Below are positions 1 to 8,843 of a stretch of 64,000 bases of DNA, one piece after another. Position 1 is the stretch's first letter; the number at the start of each line of letters is the position of its first letter. The stretch is from Gemmatimonas sp. (lineage in GTDB: Bacteria > Gemmatimonadota > Gemmatimonadetes > Gemmatimonadales > Gemmatimonadaceae): contig NZ_JAPZSK010000005.1 of NCBI RefSeq assembly GCF_027531815.1, forward strand, positions 243,985 through 307,984, written 5' to 3'. The position numbers and the translations under genes were made by a program. The notes under the pieces are model-generated. The model did not search any database and had not been told where the DNA came from. It was given only the letters and a program-made list of their open reading frames with translations.

Positions 1-2157
1 CAGCGTCCGGACCCGCGCCGTCGCCTCCACCTCCCAGCCCCGGTTGCTGATGGCGCCCACGTTCTGCAACGTGAATGCCATCGTGCGGGTCAGGCGCCCG
101 GCGCTGTTCACGGCGGTCACCACGCGCGACACCGGCTGGATGAGACCGGTGGCGCTCTGGTCGAATCGCGTCACGTGCACCGCTACGCGACCGCCGAGCA
201 TGAGGTCCACGCCAAGCTCCGTGCCCGACTGCTGCTCGGGGTCGAGGGCGGACAGCAGCGCCCCTTGCCCCTGTCCCATCCACGACGATGAGCGCAGCAG
301 CGTGCGGGCCGGGCGAATGCCGGTGCCAAAGGCGCTGCGGACCTTGACCACCGTGTTCCCGACTTCGCGCACGTATGCGGCTCCCAGCATGGGCAGCGCC
401 GAATGCTGGGCATTGGGGGTCGCGCCCTGGATGCGCTCTCCGCGGACACCCGCCGAAGCGAACCAGCGATCCTGCCACGCGAACTGCAGCTGCGTGAGCA
501 GGCCGGCGTTGTCATACGTGGTTTGCGACGAACCCGAGGCGGCGGCGCCACGCAGCCCCGCGAACGCGGTGGTGCCGCCGGGTGCACCGCTCCCCGGTCC
601 CAGCGTCGGGAGTGGCGTGACCGCACCGCCCGCCCCTGACATCGCACCGCGTGTCACCTCGTGCGTGAACGCCTGCTCGGCCCCCAGTGTGAGCGTGAGC
701 AGCGCCCCCGGTGCCACATCGAATCGCCCCACCGTGCGCAAGCGTACCGACGCACGATCGGCGGCCCCCTCCGGGCTCCCTACCGCGGCCGCCGACAGCT
801 GCTGTGGTCCCACGAGCGAATACGGCGACAGTCCACGCAGGCGATAGCCATCGACTCCCGCGATGACCGTGTGGGTCCAGTGCATGGAGGGCATCACGGC
901 AATGCTGCCCCCCAGCGTGTACTGCGCCATGGCCTGACCACTGACACTGTCCTGCGCAAATGGCATCGACGAGGCGGCATTGGCGCGTTGCAGTGCGAAA
1001 CGGCTGAATCCCGTGTAAATGGAGCGTTGCCGCGAAAAGCGTCCGTCGGCATCGAGCAGGAGGCGGCGCTCCGACGCGCCCGACACGTAGGCGCCCATGG
1101 TGCTCACGTTCACCCCGAGCCCCGCGTTGCGCGCCGCCGACCCGCGCCGCAGCGACACGGAGTGCTCCTGCACGAACGGATCGCGCGCCGCGAAAGCGGT
1201 GCTCGTCACTCCCGCCGCGGCCTGCACCTGGATTTCACGCTGCCCATCCGACGTCCCGTCGTGGCGCGTGAGAATGTTCACTACGCCGCTGATGGCATCC
1301 GCGCCGTACAGCGCGGCACCCTGTGGCCCGCGAATCACTTCCACCCGCGCCACGCGTGCCGGGTCCAGCTGAGTCACGAGCAGCGGGTTCGCCACCTCAA
1401 TGCCGTCGAGATAGACCTTGGGAGCGCTCACGCCGAACGAACTGGCCCCGCGGATGCTCCCGTAGCGCGCCGTCACCGAACCGGCGGGCGTCGTCCAGCT
1501 CCACACCCCGGGAACCGACAGCTCCAGCGCTTCGCCAAGGGTACTCACGCCGTGGTCGGCCAGCTGTGCGCCATCCACCACGTCGAGCGCGAACGGCGAC
1601 CCACGTTGTGCGGCCCCATCGGGAGACCCGGTCACAACGACACGATCGAGCAGGCTGGTGCGGCGCGACACCGTGGCGACCGGCACACCGGTGGACGTAC
1701 GCGATGGGGCCAGCACGACCTGTGCACTGCCCAGCACGATGGGGCTGAGCACCGACCCCTGGAGCAGATGATCGAGCACCGCGCCCACCGGGACGCGCTC
1801 GAGGGCCAGGCAGACCCGCTTTGTCGCGGGCAGCAGATCGGCACTGTAGGACAGGTCGAGACGCGCCACGCCCGCGAGATGGTCCACGGCATCGCGAACC
1901 GTCAGGTCGGACACGCGCAACGATACCAGCCGGTCGAGCGGCGGCGCCCACAAGGCGGCGCGATCGGCCGCGGGTACGCGCACGGTACACGACGGGTCCG
2001 TGTGCCCGGTACGCGCGGGAACGCCGGGACTCGCCAGCGCCGTGCGCACGGGGAGCACGCCCCACGCCACCAGGAGAGCGACTGCCGCGCGCACGGCACG
2101 GCTGTGACGGCCGCCGGACCGTCGCCCCGCCCCGCGCGCTCCCGAGCACGGCGTCAT
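1..2157 (-). CDS. TonB-dependent outer-membrane receptor with STN signalling domain (partial, C-terminus beyond the window)
   Basis: The frame stays open from the ATG at 2157 down to base 1 (719 codons), so the C-terminal end of the barrel is missing. A hydrophobic signal segment (about residues 20-42) is followed by a secretin/TonB short N-terminal (STN) region at about 75-150, a TonB-box-like stretch VVVTGSP near 173-179, and a plug domain with the hallmark VEVIRGPQ at 272-279 and a GVVNIL motif just after it. STN-bearing receptors bind a ligand at the outer membrane and signal through a FecR-type anti-sigma factor. The gene directly upstream is such a FecR, whose TGA lies only 4 bases before this ATG, so the two are probably translationally coupled. 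The substrate cannot be read from the sequence; siderophores or oligosaccharides are the usual ligands. Confidence 0.9.
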   Translation of the reverse strand, partial: MTPCSGARGAGRRSGGRHSRAVRAAVALLVAWGVLPVRTALASPGVPARTGHTDPSCTVRVPAADRAALWAPPLDRLVSLRVSDLTVRDAVDHLAGVARLDLSYSADLLPATKRVCLALERVPVGAVLDHLLQGSVLSPIVLGSAQVVLAPSRTSTGVPVATVSRRTSLLDRVVVTGSPDGAAQRGSPFALDVVDGAQLADHGVSTLGEALELSVPGVWSWTTPAGSVTARYGSIRGASSFGVSAPKVYLDGIEVANPLLVTQLDPARVARVEVIRGPQGAALYGADAISGVVNILTRHDGTSDGQREIQVQAAAGVTSTAFAARDPFVQEHSVSLRRGSAARNAGLGVNVSTMGAYVSGASERRLLLDADGRFSRQRSIYTGFSRFALQRANAASSMPFAQDSVSGQAMAQYTLGGSIAVMPSMHWTHTVIAGVDGYRLRGLSPYSLVGPQQLSAAAVGSPEGAADRASVRLRTVGRFDVAPGALLTLTLGAEQAFTHEVTRGAMSGAGGAVTPLPTLGPGSGAPGGTTAFAGLRGAAASGSSQTTYDNAGLLTQLQFAWQDRWFASAGVRGERIQGATPNAQHSALPMLGAAYVREVGNTVVKVRSAFGTGIRPARTLLRSSSWMGQGQGALLSALDPEQQSGTELGVDLMLGGRVAVHVTRFDQSATGLIQPVSRVVTAVNSAGRLTRTMAFTLQNVGAISNRGWEVEATARVRTL

Positions 2158-2161
2158 GTCA

Positions 2162-3256
2162 TCAGCGCGGCGTCGAGGAACCGACACCCTGCGGTTGCAG
2201 CGTCACGGTGTCTCCCCGTTGCACCAGCTCGGCCCCCAGGGCCAACGCGATGACTCGCAGCACCTGAGTGGCAGAATCGCCGCGGAAGGAGGCCGTGAGC
2301 GTGCGCGCCGCCAGTGTGCTGTCAGGAACGCGCAGGTCGATGCCGTACCAGCGCCGTACGTCGGCGCGCACTTCCGTGAGCGAAGCGTCGCGATACGAGA
2401 GCTGGCCGCGTGTCCAGGCCACGTCGTCGGCGGTCACCGTCCCGCGGCGCACGGACACCGCCTCGCGCACCAGCACGCCGCGGTCGCCGGCGCGCAGTTC
2501 CACCGGGGCCACGGTCGAGTGTGCCGCACGCAGCGCGACGATCCCGTGCGTCACATCCACCGTCACTTCGCCGTCGTCACTCGTCTTGACCGCGAACGCC
2601 GTGCCGATGTCGCGAATGTCGGCGCTGGCCGTGTGCACCGTAAACGGGTGCGCGGCATCGTGCTTCACGTCGAAGTAGGCCGCGCCGTCCAGCTCCACGT
2701 CGCGCGACGAGACACCGTACGCCGCGGCCACCACCAGGCGACTTCCTGGCGCCAGAACCACCATGCTGCCGTCGGGTAACCGCACGCTATCGCGCTGCCC
2801 CACGGCCGTGCGGTATTCACGTGAGGCGCTCGCCTGGGGGGCACTGCGGAATTGCGAGAGGGCCGCCAGCGCGGCCACCCCGGCCGCCAGGGCACCGGCC
2901 ACCCACGACGACCGGCGCCGCGCCGGCTGCCCCCCCGACACGTTCGCTCTCCCCGGCGATCCCCCGCGCTTCACCGAAAGGTGGGGAGTAGCGGAATCCG
3001 CTCCCATGCGGGCGCGCACCGCCGCCAGGGCACGCTCGGTATCCACCGTCATGTCGGCCCGATGCTCGGCATTGGCGGTGTGCACCTTAACGAGATCGAC
3101 CAGCCTGGCGTCTTCCACATGCGTGGCAAGCCAGCTCCGAACGGACGCCGCCTCAATCGGGTCGCTCTCCCCCGCCAGATGGCGGGCGATCGCCTCCCAA
3201 TTGGCGTCCGGCGGCTGGCCGGAAGCAGGTCGGAGTTCGTTGGAACGGTCGGACAT
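2162..3256 (-). CDS. FecR-family anti-sigma/sigma regulator
   Basis: A 364-residue inner-membrane regulator. A cytoplasmic N-terminal region (about 1-115) carries the short helical sigma-binding segment (ANWEAIARHLAGE near 18-30). One transmembrane helix follows at about 116-136, then a periplasmic FecR domain (about 150-250, with the RLPDGS and DVELDGAAYFDV motifs), and a C-terminal DUF4974/STN-like domain (about 290-355) expected to contact the receptor. The ATG at 3256 was chosen because upstream codons are Arg-rich and do not resemble the family. It is co-directional with the STN receptor (4-base gap) and divergent from the ECF sigma gene, the standard three-part surface-signalling module in which receptor occupancy releases sigma activity through FecR. 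Confidence 0.9.
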   Translation of the reverse strand: MSDRSNELRPASGQPPDANWEAIARHLAGESDPIEAASVRSWLATHVEDARLVDLVKVHTANAEHRADMTVDTERALAAVRARMGADSATPHLSVKRGGSPGRANVSGGQPARRRSSWVAGALAAGVAALAALSQFRSAPQASASREYRTAVGQRDSVRLPDGSMVVLAPGSRLVVAAAYGVSSRDVELDGAAYFDVKHDAAHPFTVHTASADIRDIGTAFAVKTSDDGEVTVDVTHGIVALRAAHSTVAPVELRAGDRGVLVREAVSVRRGTVTADDVAWTRGQLSYRDASLTEVRADVRRWYGIDLRVPDSTLAARTLTASFRGDSATQVLRVIALALGAELVQRGDTVTLQPQGVGSSTPR

Positions 3257-3426
3257 ACAGAGGGGAACACGGGAGCGGATCGGAACCCTACGTCGGTCGG
3301 CCACGCCCCGCGTGCGAACCCGGGGCGCATGGCGCGATCGGAAACTTAGCATTATTCACCTGCACGGACTGTCCTCGTTCGTCCACCGCTCGCTCCGCTG
3401 CCTGTGCGCCCCCGATCAACCGCTCC
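3257..3426. promoter_or_regulatory. divergent control region between fecR-like gene and ECF sigma gene
   Basis: This 170-base gap holds the promoters for the receptor/FecR operon (leftward) and the sigma gene (rightward). The only AT-rich patch lies at about 3338-3360 (GGAAACTTAGCATTATTC). Its GGAAAC resembles ECF-type -35 elements read on the + strand, but no matching -10 is clear, so I do not place exact promoter boxes. Autoregulation by the neighbouring sigma factor is an inference from the arrangement. Confidence 0.4.
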
Positions 3427-3978
3427 GTGACCGACGCCGACCTGCTGACTCGACTTCGTCAGGGGGAGCACGCGGCGTTCGACGCCATCTTCCGGCAGTG
3501 GTACGAGCCAGTCGTACGGTCGGCCAATCGCATTCTGCATGAGCCAGGCGTCGCCGAGGAGATTGCGCAGGACGTGTTTCTCGAGCTGTGGCGGCGGCGT
3601 GATCAGCTGCCCGATGGCAGCAGCGTGGCCGGCTATCTCGTGCAGGCGGCACGCAACCGGGCGCTCAATCATCTTCGGCACCTGCAGGTGCAGAAGAAGT
3701 CGCAGCTGCACGTGGAGGCGCTCCATGAGCCCGCGGAGCACGCCGACGCCGACGCGCACGCCAACGAGCTCGAGGGGGCCATGCACGAGGCCATTGCCGA
3801 GTTGCCGCCGCGCACGCGGGAAGTCTTTCTGCTCAGCCGCGAACGCAACCTCAAGTACAGCGAGATCGCTGCTCAGCTCGGCGTGAGCGTGAAGGCCGTG
3901 GAGGCCAACATGAGCCGCGCCTTGCGCCAGCTGCGAGAAAAGCTCGCCCCCTTTCTGCACCGAGCAGCAGACAGCTAG
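3427..3978 (+). CDS. ECF RNA polymerase sigma factor (FecI/RpoE type)
   Basis: A 183-residue sigma-70 family protein with only regions 2 and 4. Region 2 spans about 8-75 (the DVFLELWRRR stretch is the region 2.2 core helix) and region 4 about 120-170 (LPPRTREVFLLSRERNLKYSEIA, then the helix-turn-helix LGVSVKAVEANMSRALRQL). An acidic, His-containing linker (EHADADAHANE) separates them. Translation starts at GTG 3427. It is divergent from the FecR gene, which is predicted to hold or activate it, and would direct transcription of the receptor operon. It could also serve other promoters; nothing in the window tests that. Confidence 0.92.
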   Translation: MTDADLLTRLRQGEHAAFDAIFRQWYEPVVRSANRILHEPGVAEEIAQDVFLELWRRRDQLPDGSSVAGYLVQAARNRALNHLRHLQVQKKSQLHVEALHEPAEHADADAHANELEGAMHEAIAELPPRTREVFLLSRERNLKYSEIAAQLGVSVKAVEANMSRALRQLREKLAPFLHRAADS

Positions 3979-4073
3979 GGTTCGCAGCCGCCGCGGTGTT
4001 CCTCTGCATGAACGCCCGAGGACACGCCGACGACAGTCGCCGGCCCGGCTCGGCATCACTCCCGGACACTCTC

Positions 4074-4985
4074 ATGGCACGCACCCTGTTTCGTGTACTG
4101 GCAACGGCGACCACGCTGATCGGCGCGACGGCCTGCACATTCGACGCGTTTGGCGGCCCCGGCGACACCATGCAGTTCGACTCGGCCTTCGACAGCGCAC
4201 CAACCGGACTCGATGGCGCGACCAGCTCCTTCTCCCCCGACAGCGAAGGGGCGTGGGGCGGGCCGCGCCGCGGCCGCGGCCCCGGCGGCCCCGGCATGAT
4301 GGGACTCATGGGCGGCGGCATGGGTGCCGACTTCCTCGGCACCGGGGGCTTCGGGCGCGGAGCCCATCGCGGTCCGTTTGCGGCGCGCATCGACTCCACC
4401 TGCACCGTGAGCGCCGGCGACGTCACCTGCACGCGCACCGACAACGGCCTCACCGCCACCACCATCTACACCATTCATGACGCGGCCGGCGCCGCGCAAA
4501 CGCGCATCGACACCATCACCACCAATTCGGTGCGTACACGCGCCACGGTCACGGGTACCAGCACGCACGGCCGTGACGGGGCGAACGTGACGGCCACCGT
4601 GAATCACACCAGCGATCGTACCGTGACCGGGCTCGCCGCCAGCAGCACGCAGCGCACGGTAAACGGCACCTCGCGCGGTACCGAAAACTCTACCGGCACC
4701 AATCGCGACGGCCAGAGCTTCACCGCCGTGCGCCTCTCGGCCGACACGACGACCAATCTCGTGGTGCCGGTGTCCACCACCGGACCGCGGCACCCCACGG
4801 CCGGCAGAGTCGTTCGCACCATGAAAGTCACCACGACGGTGGTCGGCGGCACGCCCAGTGTGAAGGAGCGCCGCGAGGTGGTGGAGTACGACGGGTCGAC
4901 CACGGCCAAGGTGACGATCACGCAGGATGGTACGACCAGGAACTGCACCCTGTCGTTGCCGCGCGGCCGCCCCAATTGCGGCTGA
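4074..4985 (+). CDS. putative secreted lipoprotein, Gly/Pro-rich then Thr/Ser-rich
   Basis: A 303-residue protein starting at ATG 4074. The N-terminus is a lipoprotein signal peptide with lipobox GATAC and predicted lipid-bearing Cys21. A low-complexity Gly/Pro/Met segment (about 60-110) is followed by a Thr/Ser-rich region of repeated TxTxT and NxT strings (about 120-300) resembling an extended beta-structured or surface-exposed module. I recognise no family. The earlier in-frame ATG at 3996 would add a charged, non-hydrophobic leader and destroy the signal peptide, so it was rejected. The gene ends 86 bases before the convergent PorV-like gene, with a strong terminator between them. Confidence 0.65.
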   Translation: MARTLFRVLATATTLIGATACTFDAFGGPGDTMQFDSAFDSAPTGLDGATSSFSPDSEGAWGGPRRGRGPGGPGMMGLMGGGMGADFLGTGGFGRGAHRGPFAARIDSTCTVSAGDVTCTRTDNGLTATTIYTIHDAAGAAQTRIDTITTNSVRTRATVTGTSTHGRDGANVTATVNHTSDRTVTGLAASSTQRTVNGTSRGTENSTGTNRDGQSFTAVRLSADTTTNLVVPVSTTGPRHPTAGRVVRTMKVTTTVVGGTPSVKERREVVEYDGSTTAKVTITQDGTTRNCTLSLPRGRPNCG

Positions 4986-5008
4986 CGAACAGCAGCCCCC
5001 GATGCGCA

Positions 5009-5038
5009 ACGCCCGGCCAGATGGCCGGGCGTTTTTTT
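5009..5038. terminator. Rho-independent terminator
   Basis: A perfect GC-rich stem (CGCCCGGCC / GGCCGGGCG, short loop AGAT) is followed directly by a run of seven T on the + strand. It sits 23 bases after the lipoprotein stop codon and separates that gene from the convergent PorV-like gene. The T-run shows it acts on rightward transcription; the stem may also slow leftward polymerase. Confidence 0.9.
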
Positions 5039-5070
5039 CAGCCGCTGCGAACGCACGACGCGAGTTGCCG

Positions 5071-6114
5071 TTACCGCAGCCGGATGCCCACGCGGTGCAC
5101 CACCGGACGTCCGCCGCGCATGGGCTCCATCGCCCAGTCGACGGAGAACCGGTCGACGTTGAGACCGAAGCCGGCTGTCGCGAGGGGCTCATCGATTTCT
5201 CGCGGGAGCCGCAGCCCGCTGCGCACGACCACCGCGACCCCCTCGATGGGCACATAGCCCAGCTCCACACCGCCCGCCGGGCGCACGAATCCGTCACGCT
5301 CGACGCTCACCTGCGTCTGCATGCCCAGATCCCAGTGCTCCCAGAGCGGAAAGAGGCCACCACCGAAGCCCACGGTAAAGCGCGTCGGGAGCGCCCCCGG
5401 CCCGAACCCGAGATCGGGATCGCTCCCGATGTTCTGCACGGCCATGGCCAGCGTGGCCGATCCCAGCGGTTTGCTCACGCCCACGTCGAGCGCGAAGCCC
5501 CCATCGTGAACGGCGTCGAGTCGCTCTTCCGCGTACTTGGCGCTCGCGCCGACCCGCAGCCCCTTGATGGTACGCGCTACCCCGAACACGAACGCGTTGC
5601 TCGACGCCGTGACGGTCCCACCGTCGGAAAGCCGTGGACCGCCACGCTCGTTGGCACCCACCGGGTCTGCCGCGTCTCCCTGGTACTGCAGCAGCTGCGC
5701 GCCCAGCCCGATCGAGTAAGCGCCGAAGGTCTGCACGCTGCCGAAGGAGCCACTCGTGGCGCGGGCGCCGTATCGCTGCACGGAAACGGCGACCCCGCGC
5801 GCCTGAGGCAACATGCCGGGATTGTAGAACACCGCGTCGCCGTCGGCCGCCGCCGCTCCGGCATTGGCCATGCCCAGCAGCCGCGCGCTGGCAGGGAGGC
5901 GCAGCACCAGGGGGCCCTCGAGTCGTGCCTCATCGCTCGTGGACTGGGGCGCCACGGGCTGCGAACGCGTCCCCTGAGCCTGCAGGGCGACGGGGGCGGC
6001 GAAGGGGACGGCGAACGTCAGCGCGACAGCGGCCCCGATGAACGGCAGCCCACGAACCGCGGCAGCAAATCTGGACGCAGAATGCCCTCGTCCCTTGCGG
6101 TGGAAATGGCTCAT
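5071..6114 (-). CDS. PorV/PorQ-type outer-membrane beta-barrel protein
   Basis: A 347-residue protein with a signal peptide (hydrophobic core about 25-45, ending in ALQAQG). The body has the pattern of the PorV/PorQ/UPF0164 family: the opening RLPASARLLGMANAGAAAADGDAVFYNPGML region, alternating hydrophobic beta strands, and repeated Gly/aromatic turns to the C-terminus. Members of this FadL-like superfamily are outer-membrane barrels; PorV is a shuttle component of type IX secretion in Bacteroidota. No other type IX secretion gene is visible here, so a generic outer-membrane role is safer. ATG 6114 was chosen because it leads straight into the signal peptide. Confidence 0.75.
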   Translation of the reverse strand: MSHFHRKGRGHSASRFAAAVRGLPFIGAAVALTFAVPFAAPVALQAQGTRSQPVAPQSTSDEARLEGPLVLRLPASARLLGMANAGAAAADGDAVFYNPGMLPQARGVAVSVQRYGARATSGSFGSVQTFGAYSIGLGAQLLQYQGDAADPVGANERGGPRLSDGGTVTASSNAFVFGVARTIKGLRVGASAKYAEERLDAVHDGGFALDVGVSKPLGSATLAMAVQNIGSDPDLGFGPGALPTRFTVGFGGGLFPLWEHWDLGMQTQVSVERDGFVRPAGGVELGYVPIEGVAVVVRSGLRLPREIDEPLATAGFGLNVDRFSVDWAMEPMRGGRPVVHRVGIRLR

Positions 6115-6122
6115 GGGTTCAA

Positions 6123-6737
6123 ATGAACGCCATGTCGTCACCCCACGCCAGTTGGCAGCTCGGTCCCAACGCCCCGCAAACCCAGCGCCTCTGGCTGCGC
6201 GCGCTCGGGTGGTTCCTCATGCGCCGCGCCGGCTGGAACTTTGCCGGTTCCATGCCGGACATTCCCAAGTTCGTCTGCATCGTGGCGCCCCACACCTCGA
6301 ACTGGGACTTTCCCGTGGGGCTCGCGGCCAAGTGGGCGCTTGGCTTCGATGCCCATTGGTGGGGAAAGGACACACTCTTTCGCCCCCCCCTTGGCTGGTT
6401 CATGCGGGCCAACGGCGGTATTCCTGTGGACCGTCGCAACAAGGGCAACGCCGTGCAGCGCACGGTGGAGTTGGCGCAACGCAGCGAACGGTTCGCCCTG
6501 GCCCTGTCGCCGGAAGGCACGCGCAAGGCCGTCACCGAATGGCGCACCGGATTCTGGCACGTGGCGAAGGGCGCCGGTATCCCCATCTGCCTGGTGGCGC
6601 TCGATTGGGAGCACAAGCTGGTGCGCCTGGGGCCCACGGTCACCCCCGACGAAGCAGACATCACCGAGGGGATCGCGCGTGTGCGGTCGCTGTACGCCGG
6701 TGTCTGCGGGTACGACCGCCGCCAGCAGATCGCGTAA
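6123..6737 (+). CDS. PlsC-like 1-acyl-glycerol-3-phosphate acyltransferase family protein
   Basis: A 204-residue acyltransferase. It has the HX4D catalytic motif as HTSNWD (His57, Asp62) and the substrate-binding SPEGTR motif near 129-134, the two signatures of glycerolipid acyltransferases. The HTSNWD form is typical of a short soluble or peripheral subgroup annotated as acyltransferases of glycerolipid or lipid metabolism. No clear transmembrane segment is present. It starts 8 bases from the divergent PorV-like start; an alternative ATG is 6132. It abuts the convergent histidine kinase gene, with the two stop codons side by side. Confidence 0.82.
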   Translation: MNAMSSPHASWQLGPNAPQTQRLWLRALGWFLMRRAGWNFAGSMPDIPKFVCIVAPHTSNWDFPVGLAAKWALGFDAHWWGKDTLFRPPLGWFMRANGGIPVDRRNKGNAVQRTVELAQRSERFALALSPEGTRKAVTEWRTGFWHVAKGAGIPICLVALDWEHKLVRLGPTVTPDEADITEGIARVRSLYAGVCGYDRRQQIA

Positions 6738-8672
6738 TCAGGCGGGGAGCAGGGCGCGTTCGAGGGTGGCCCAGTCCACCGGTTTGGTGAGGTGCGCGCG
6801 AAAGCCCTGAGCGAGGGCGCGCTCCCGGTCGGCCGGCTGTCCCCACCCCGTCTGTGCAATGAGCACGAGGTCGGCGTTGGCCGGATCGGCGCGCAACCGG
6901 GCCGCCAGTTCGTACCCGTCCATTCCCGGCAGGCCAATGTCGAGGAGCGCCACATCGGGCGCGAAAACGGGCACCACATCGAGGGCGGCGCGTGCATCGT
7001 GCACCACACACACGATGTGCTGCTTCAGTTCGAGCATCGTCGCTTCGCTCTGGGCGAAATCGACGTTGTCGTCTACGATCAGGATGCGCAGCCCCCGCAC
7101 TCTGGCGCCCACCGCCGCCGCCGGCACCGCATTGGCCGCGGCCGGCCGCGCCACGGCGGGGGAGGAGGCCGGTCCGGGCACCGGCAACCACATCTCGAAG
7201 GTACACCCCTGCCCCTCACCATTGCTGAGCGCGCGCACCTCGCCCCCGTGCAGTTCCACGATCCGCCGGACCAGCGCCAGACCGATGCCGAGTCCGCCCT
7301 GCCCATCCTGCCGCACACGGGTGAACATCTCGAAGACATCGTCGCATCGGTCGGCGGGGAGTCCGCGGCCGTTGTCGGTCACGGCAATGCGCACCCGCCC
7401 CCCGTCGCGCACTACGGTCAGTGCAAGCTGTCCGCCCGTGGGCGTGTAATGCGCGGCGTTGTTGAGCAGGTTCGACAGCGCCTGCGACAGGCGCGCCGCA
7501 TCACCGGTCACGGTGACAGGCGCGTGCGGCAGGCTCACCTGCAGATGGTGCTCGCCGGCCTCGATGAGTGGCCGGCTCGTTTCCACGGCGGCCCACACGG
7601 CGTCCGCCACGTCCAGGCGTTCGGACAGCAGCAGGATGTCACCGCGGCTGATGCGGTTCACGTCGAGCAGGTCGTTAACAAGTCGTACCATTTGGCTCAC
7701 CTGACGGTCGATGATGCCCACCGCTTGCTGCATGGTGGGGTCCTCAGGGGCGAGCATTCGCAAGACTTCGGCCGCGCTGCGGATGGGGGCTAGCGGGTTG
7801 CGCAATTCGTGCGCGAGCGTGGCCAGAAACTCATCCTTGCGACGATTCGCCATCTGGAGCGCCAGCTCGGCAGTCTTGCGGGCGGTGATGTCCTGCGACA
7901 GCCCGGAAAGCGTCAGCGGCGTGCCATCATCCGCCCGGGTGACCACCCCGCGCTCGTACAGCCAGCGCACCGTGCCGTCCGCTTCCAGCACGCGAAACTC
8001 GTTCTCGTACTGCCCGGGACCTGCCAGGCAGCGGTCGACACGCTCCTGAAACGCCACCCGATCGTCGGGGTGCACCGCCGCCAGGACATCGGCGAGGCGT
8101 ACGGGGCGTGCCGTTGACGGCAGCGCCGTGGAGACGCTGTGGAAGCGATGCACCGCGTCGCGCACGATATCCCAGGAAAAGCTGATCAGGTACGCAGCCT
8201 CGAGACTGAGCCGCAGACGCGCCTCACTGGCCCGCAGCGCATCGCTGGTCACCTGCAAGGAGCGCAACACGGCCGCCCGGTCGGTCGTCTCCTCCACGAG
8301 CACGGCGTATCCCACCAGCACCTGATCGGCACTGAACAGTGGCAGCCAATGCTCCAGCCATGTCCGGAGCACCCCGGGCTGGGCTGGCGTCTCCCCGCGG
8401 ATCTCCTTGGTGACCGGCGCGCGGCTGCATGCCACCTGCGCCGTGACCTCGTCGACGGCCGCCGCCAGCGCCGGGACCACCTCGGCCACGGTGCGCCCGA
8501 GATGGGCCGCGACGGGCAGGCCGTTGATACGCGCCAGCGTCTCGTTGAGGCGCACGAACCGCAGCGCAAGGTCGAACTCGGCCACACCGTAGAAGCCCTG
8601 CGTGAAGAGGGCCTCGAGGAGCGGTCCATCCGATGGCGCCGATGCGCCCGCCAGAGACGGCAAGGAGGTCAT
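6738..8672 (-). CDS. soluble PAS-containing hybrid sensor histidine kinase/response regulator
   Basis: A 644-residue protein without transmembrane segments, so it should sense an internal signal. Order: an N-terminal PAS-like region (about 15-130), a second PAS fold with PAC-type ending (about 150-275, ARKTAELALQMANRRKDEFLA), HisKA with phospho-acceptor His288 in LAHELRNPLAPI, HATPase_c with N-box NLLNNAAHYT and G-boxes (DNGRGLP, GGLGIGLALV), and a C-terminal receiver with acidic DD pair, phospho-acceptor Asp578 in LLDIGLPGMDG and conserved Lys in HLTKPVD. The ATG at 8672 leads into the first recognisable domain; a much longer upstream open frame is only antisense to fadN. No DNA-binding output domain is present, so the receiver may pass phosphate on or tune the kinase. 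Confidence 0.9.
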   Translation of the reverse strand: MTSLPSLAGASAPSDGPLLEALFTQGFYGVAEFDLALRFVRLNETLARINGLPVAAHLGRTVAEVVPALAAAVDEVTAQVACSRAPVTKEIRGETPAQPGVLRTWLEHWLPLFSADQVLVGYAVLVEETTDRAAVLRSLQVTSDALRASEARLRLSLEAAYLISFSWDIVRDAVHRFHSVSTALPSTARPVRLADVLAAVHPDDRVAFQERVDRCLAGPGQYENEFRVLEADGTVRWLYERGVVTRADDGTPLTLSGLSQDITARKTAELALQMANRRKDEFLATLAHELRNPLAPIRSAAEVLRMLAPEDPTMQQAVGIIDRQVSQMVRLVNDLLDVNRISRGDILLLSERLDVADAVWAAVETSRPLIEAGEHHLQVSLPHAPVTVTGDAARLSQALSNLLNNAAHYTPTGGQLALTVVRDGGRVRIAVTDNGRGLPADRCDDVFEMFTRVRQDGQGGLGIGLALVRRIVELHGGEVRALSNGEGQGCTFEMWLPVPGPASSPAVARPAAANAVPAAAVGARVRGLRILIVDDNVDFAQSEATMLELKQHIVCVVHDARAALDVVPVFAPDVALLDIGLPGMDGYELAARLRADPANADLVLIAQTGWGQPADRERALAQGFRAHLTKPVDWATLERALLPA

Positions 8673-8843
8673 GGGTCGGTGGTGAGCGGATGCCAGAACA
8701 AAGCACCCGCCGGCCAGCCACGGCAATGCAGCCGCGGGGCTGCGCCAAAACATGACGCCCCCGTCGTCTTTTTCATGGCCAACCCCTTCCGCTCCCGGCG
8801 TCCCGAGCGGAAGTTCCTCCCATCCCTTACGGAGAGAGCCCGA

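Noticed and set aside
5071..6114. Type IX secretion system locus based on the PorV-like protein
   Set aside because: A single PorV/PorQ-family barrel without other Por/Spr genes is not evidence for the secretion system.
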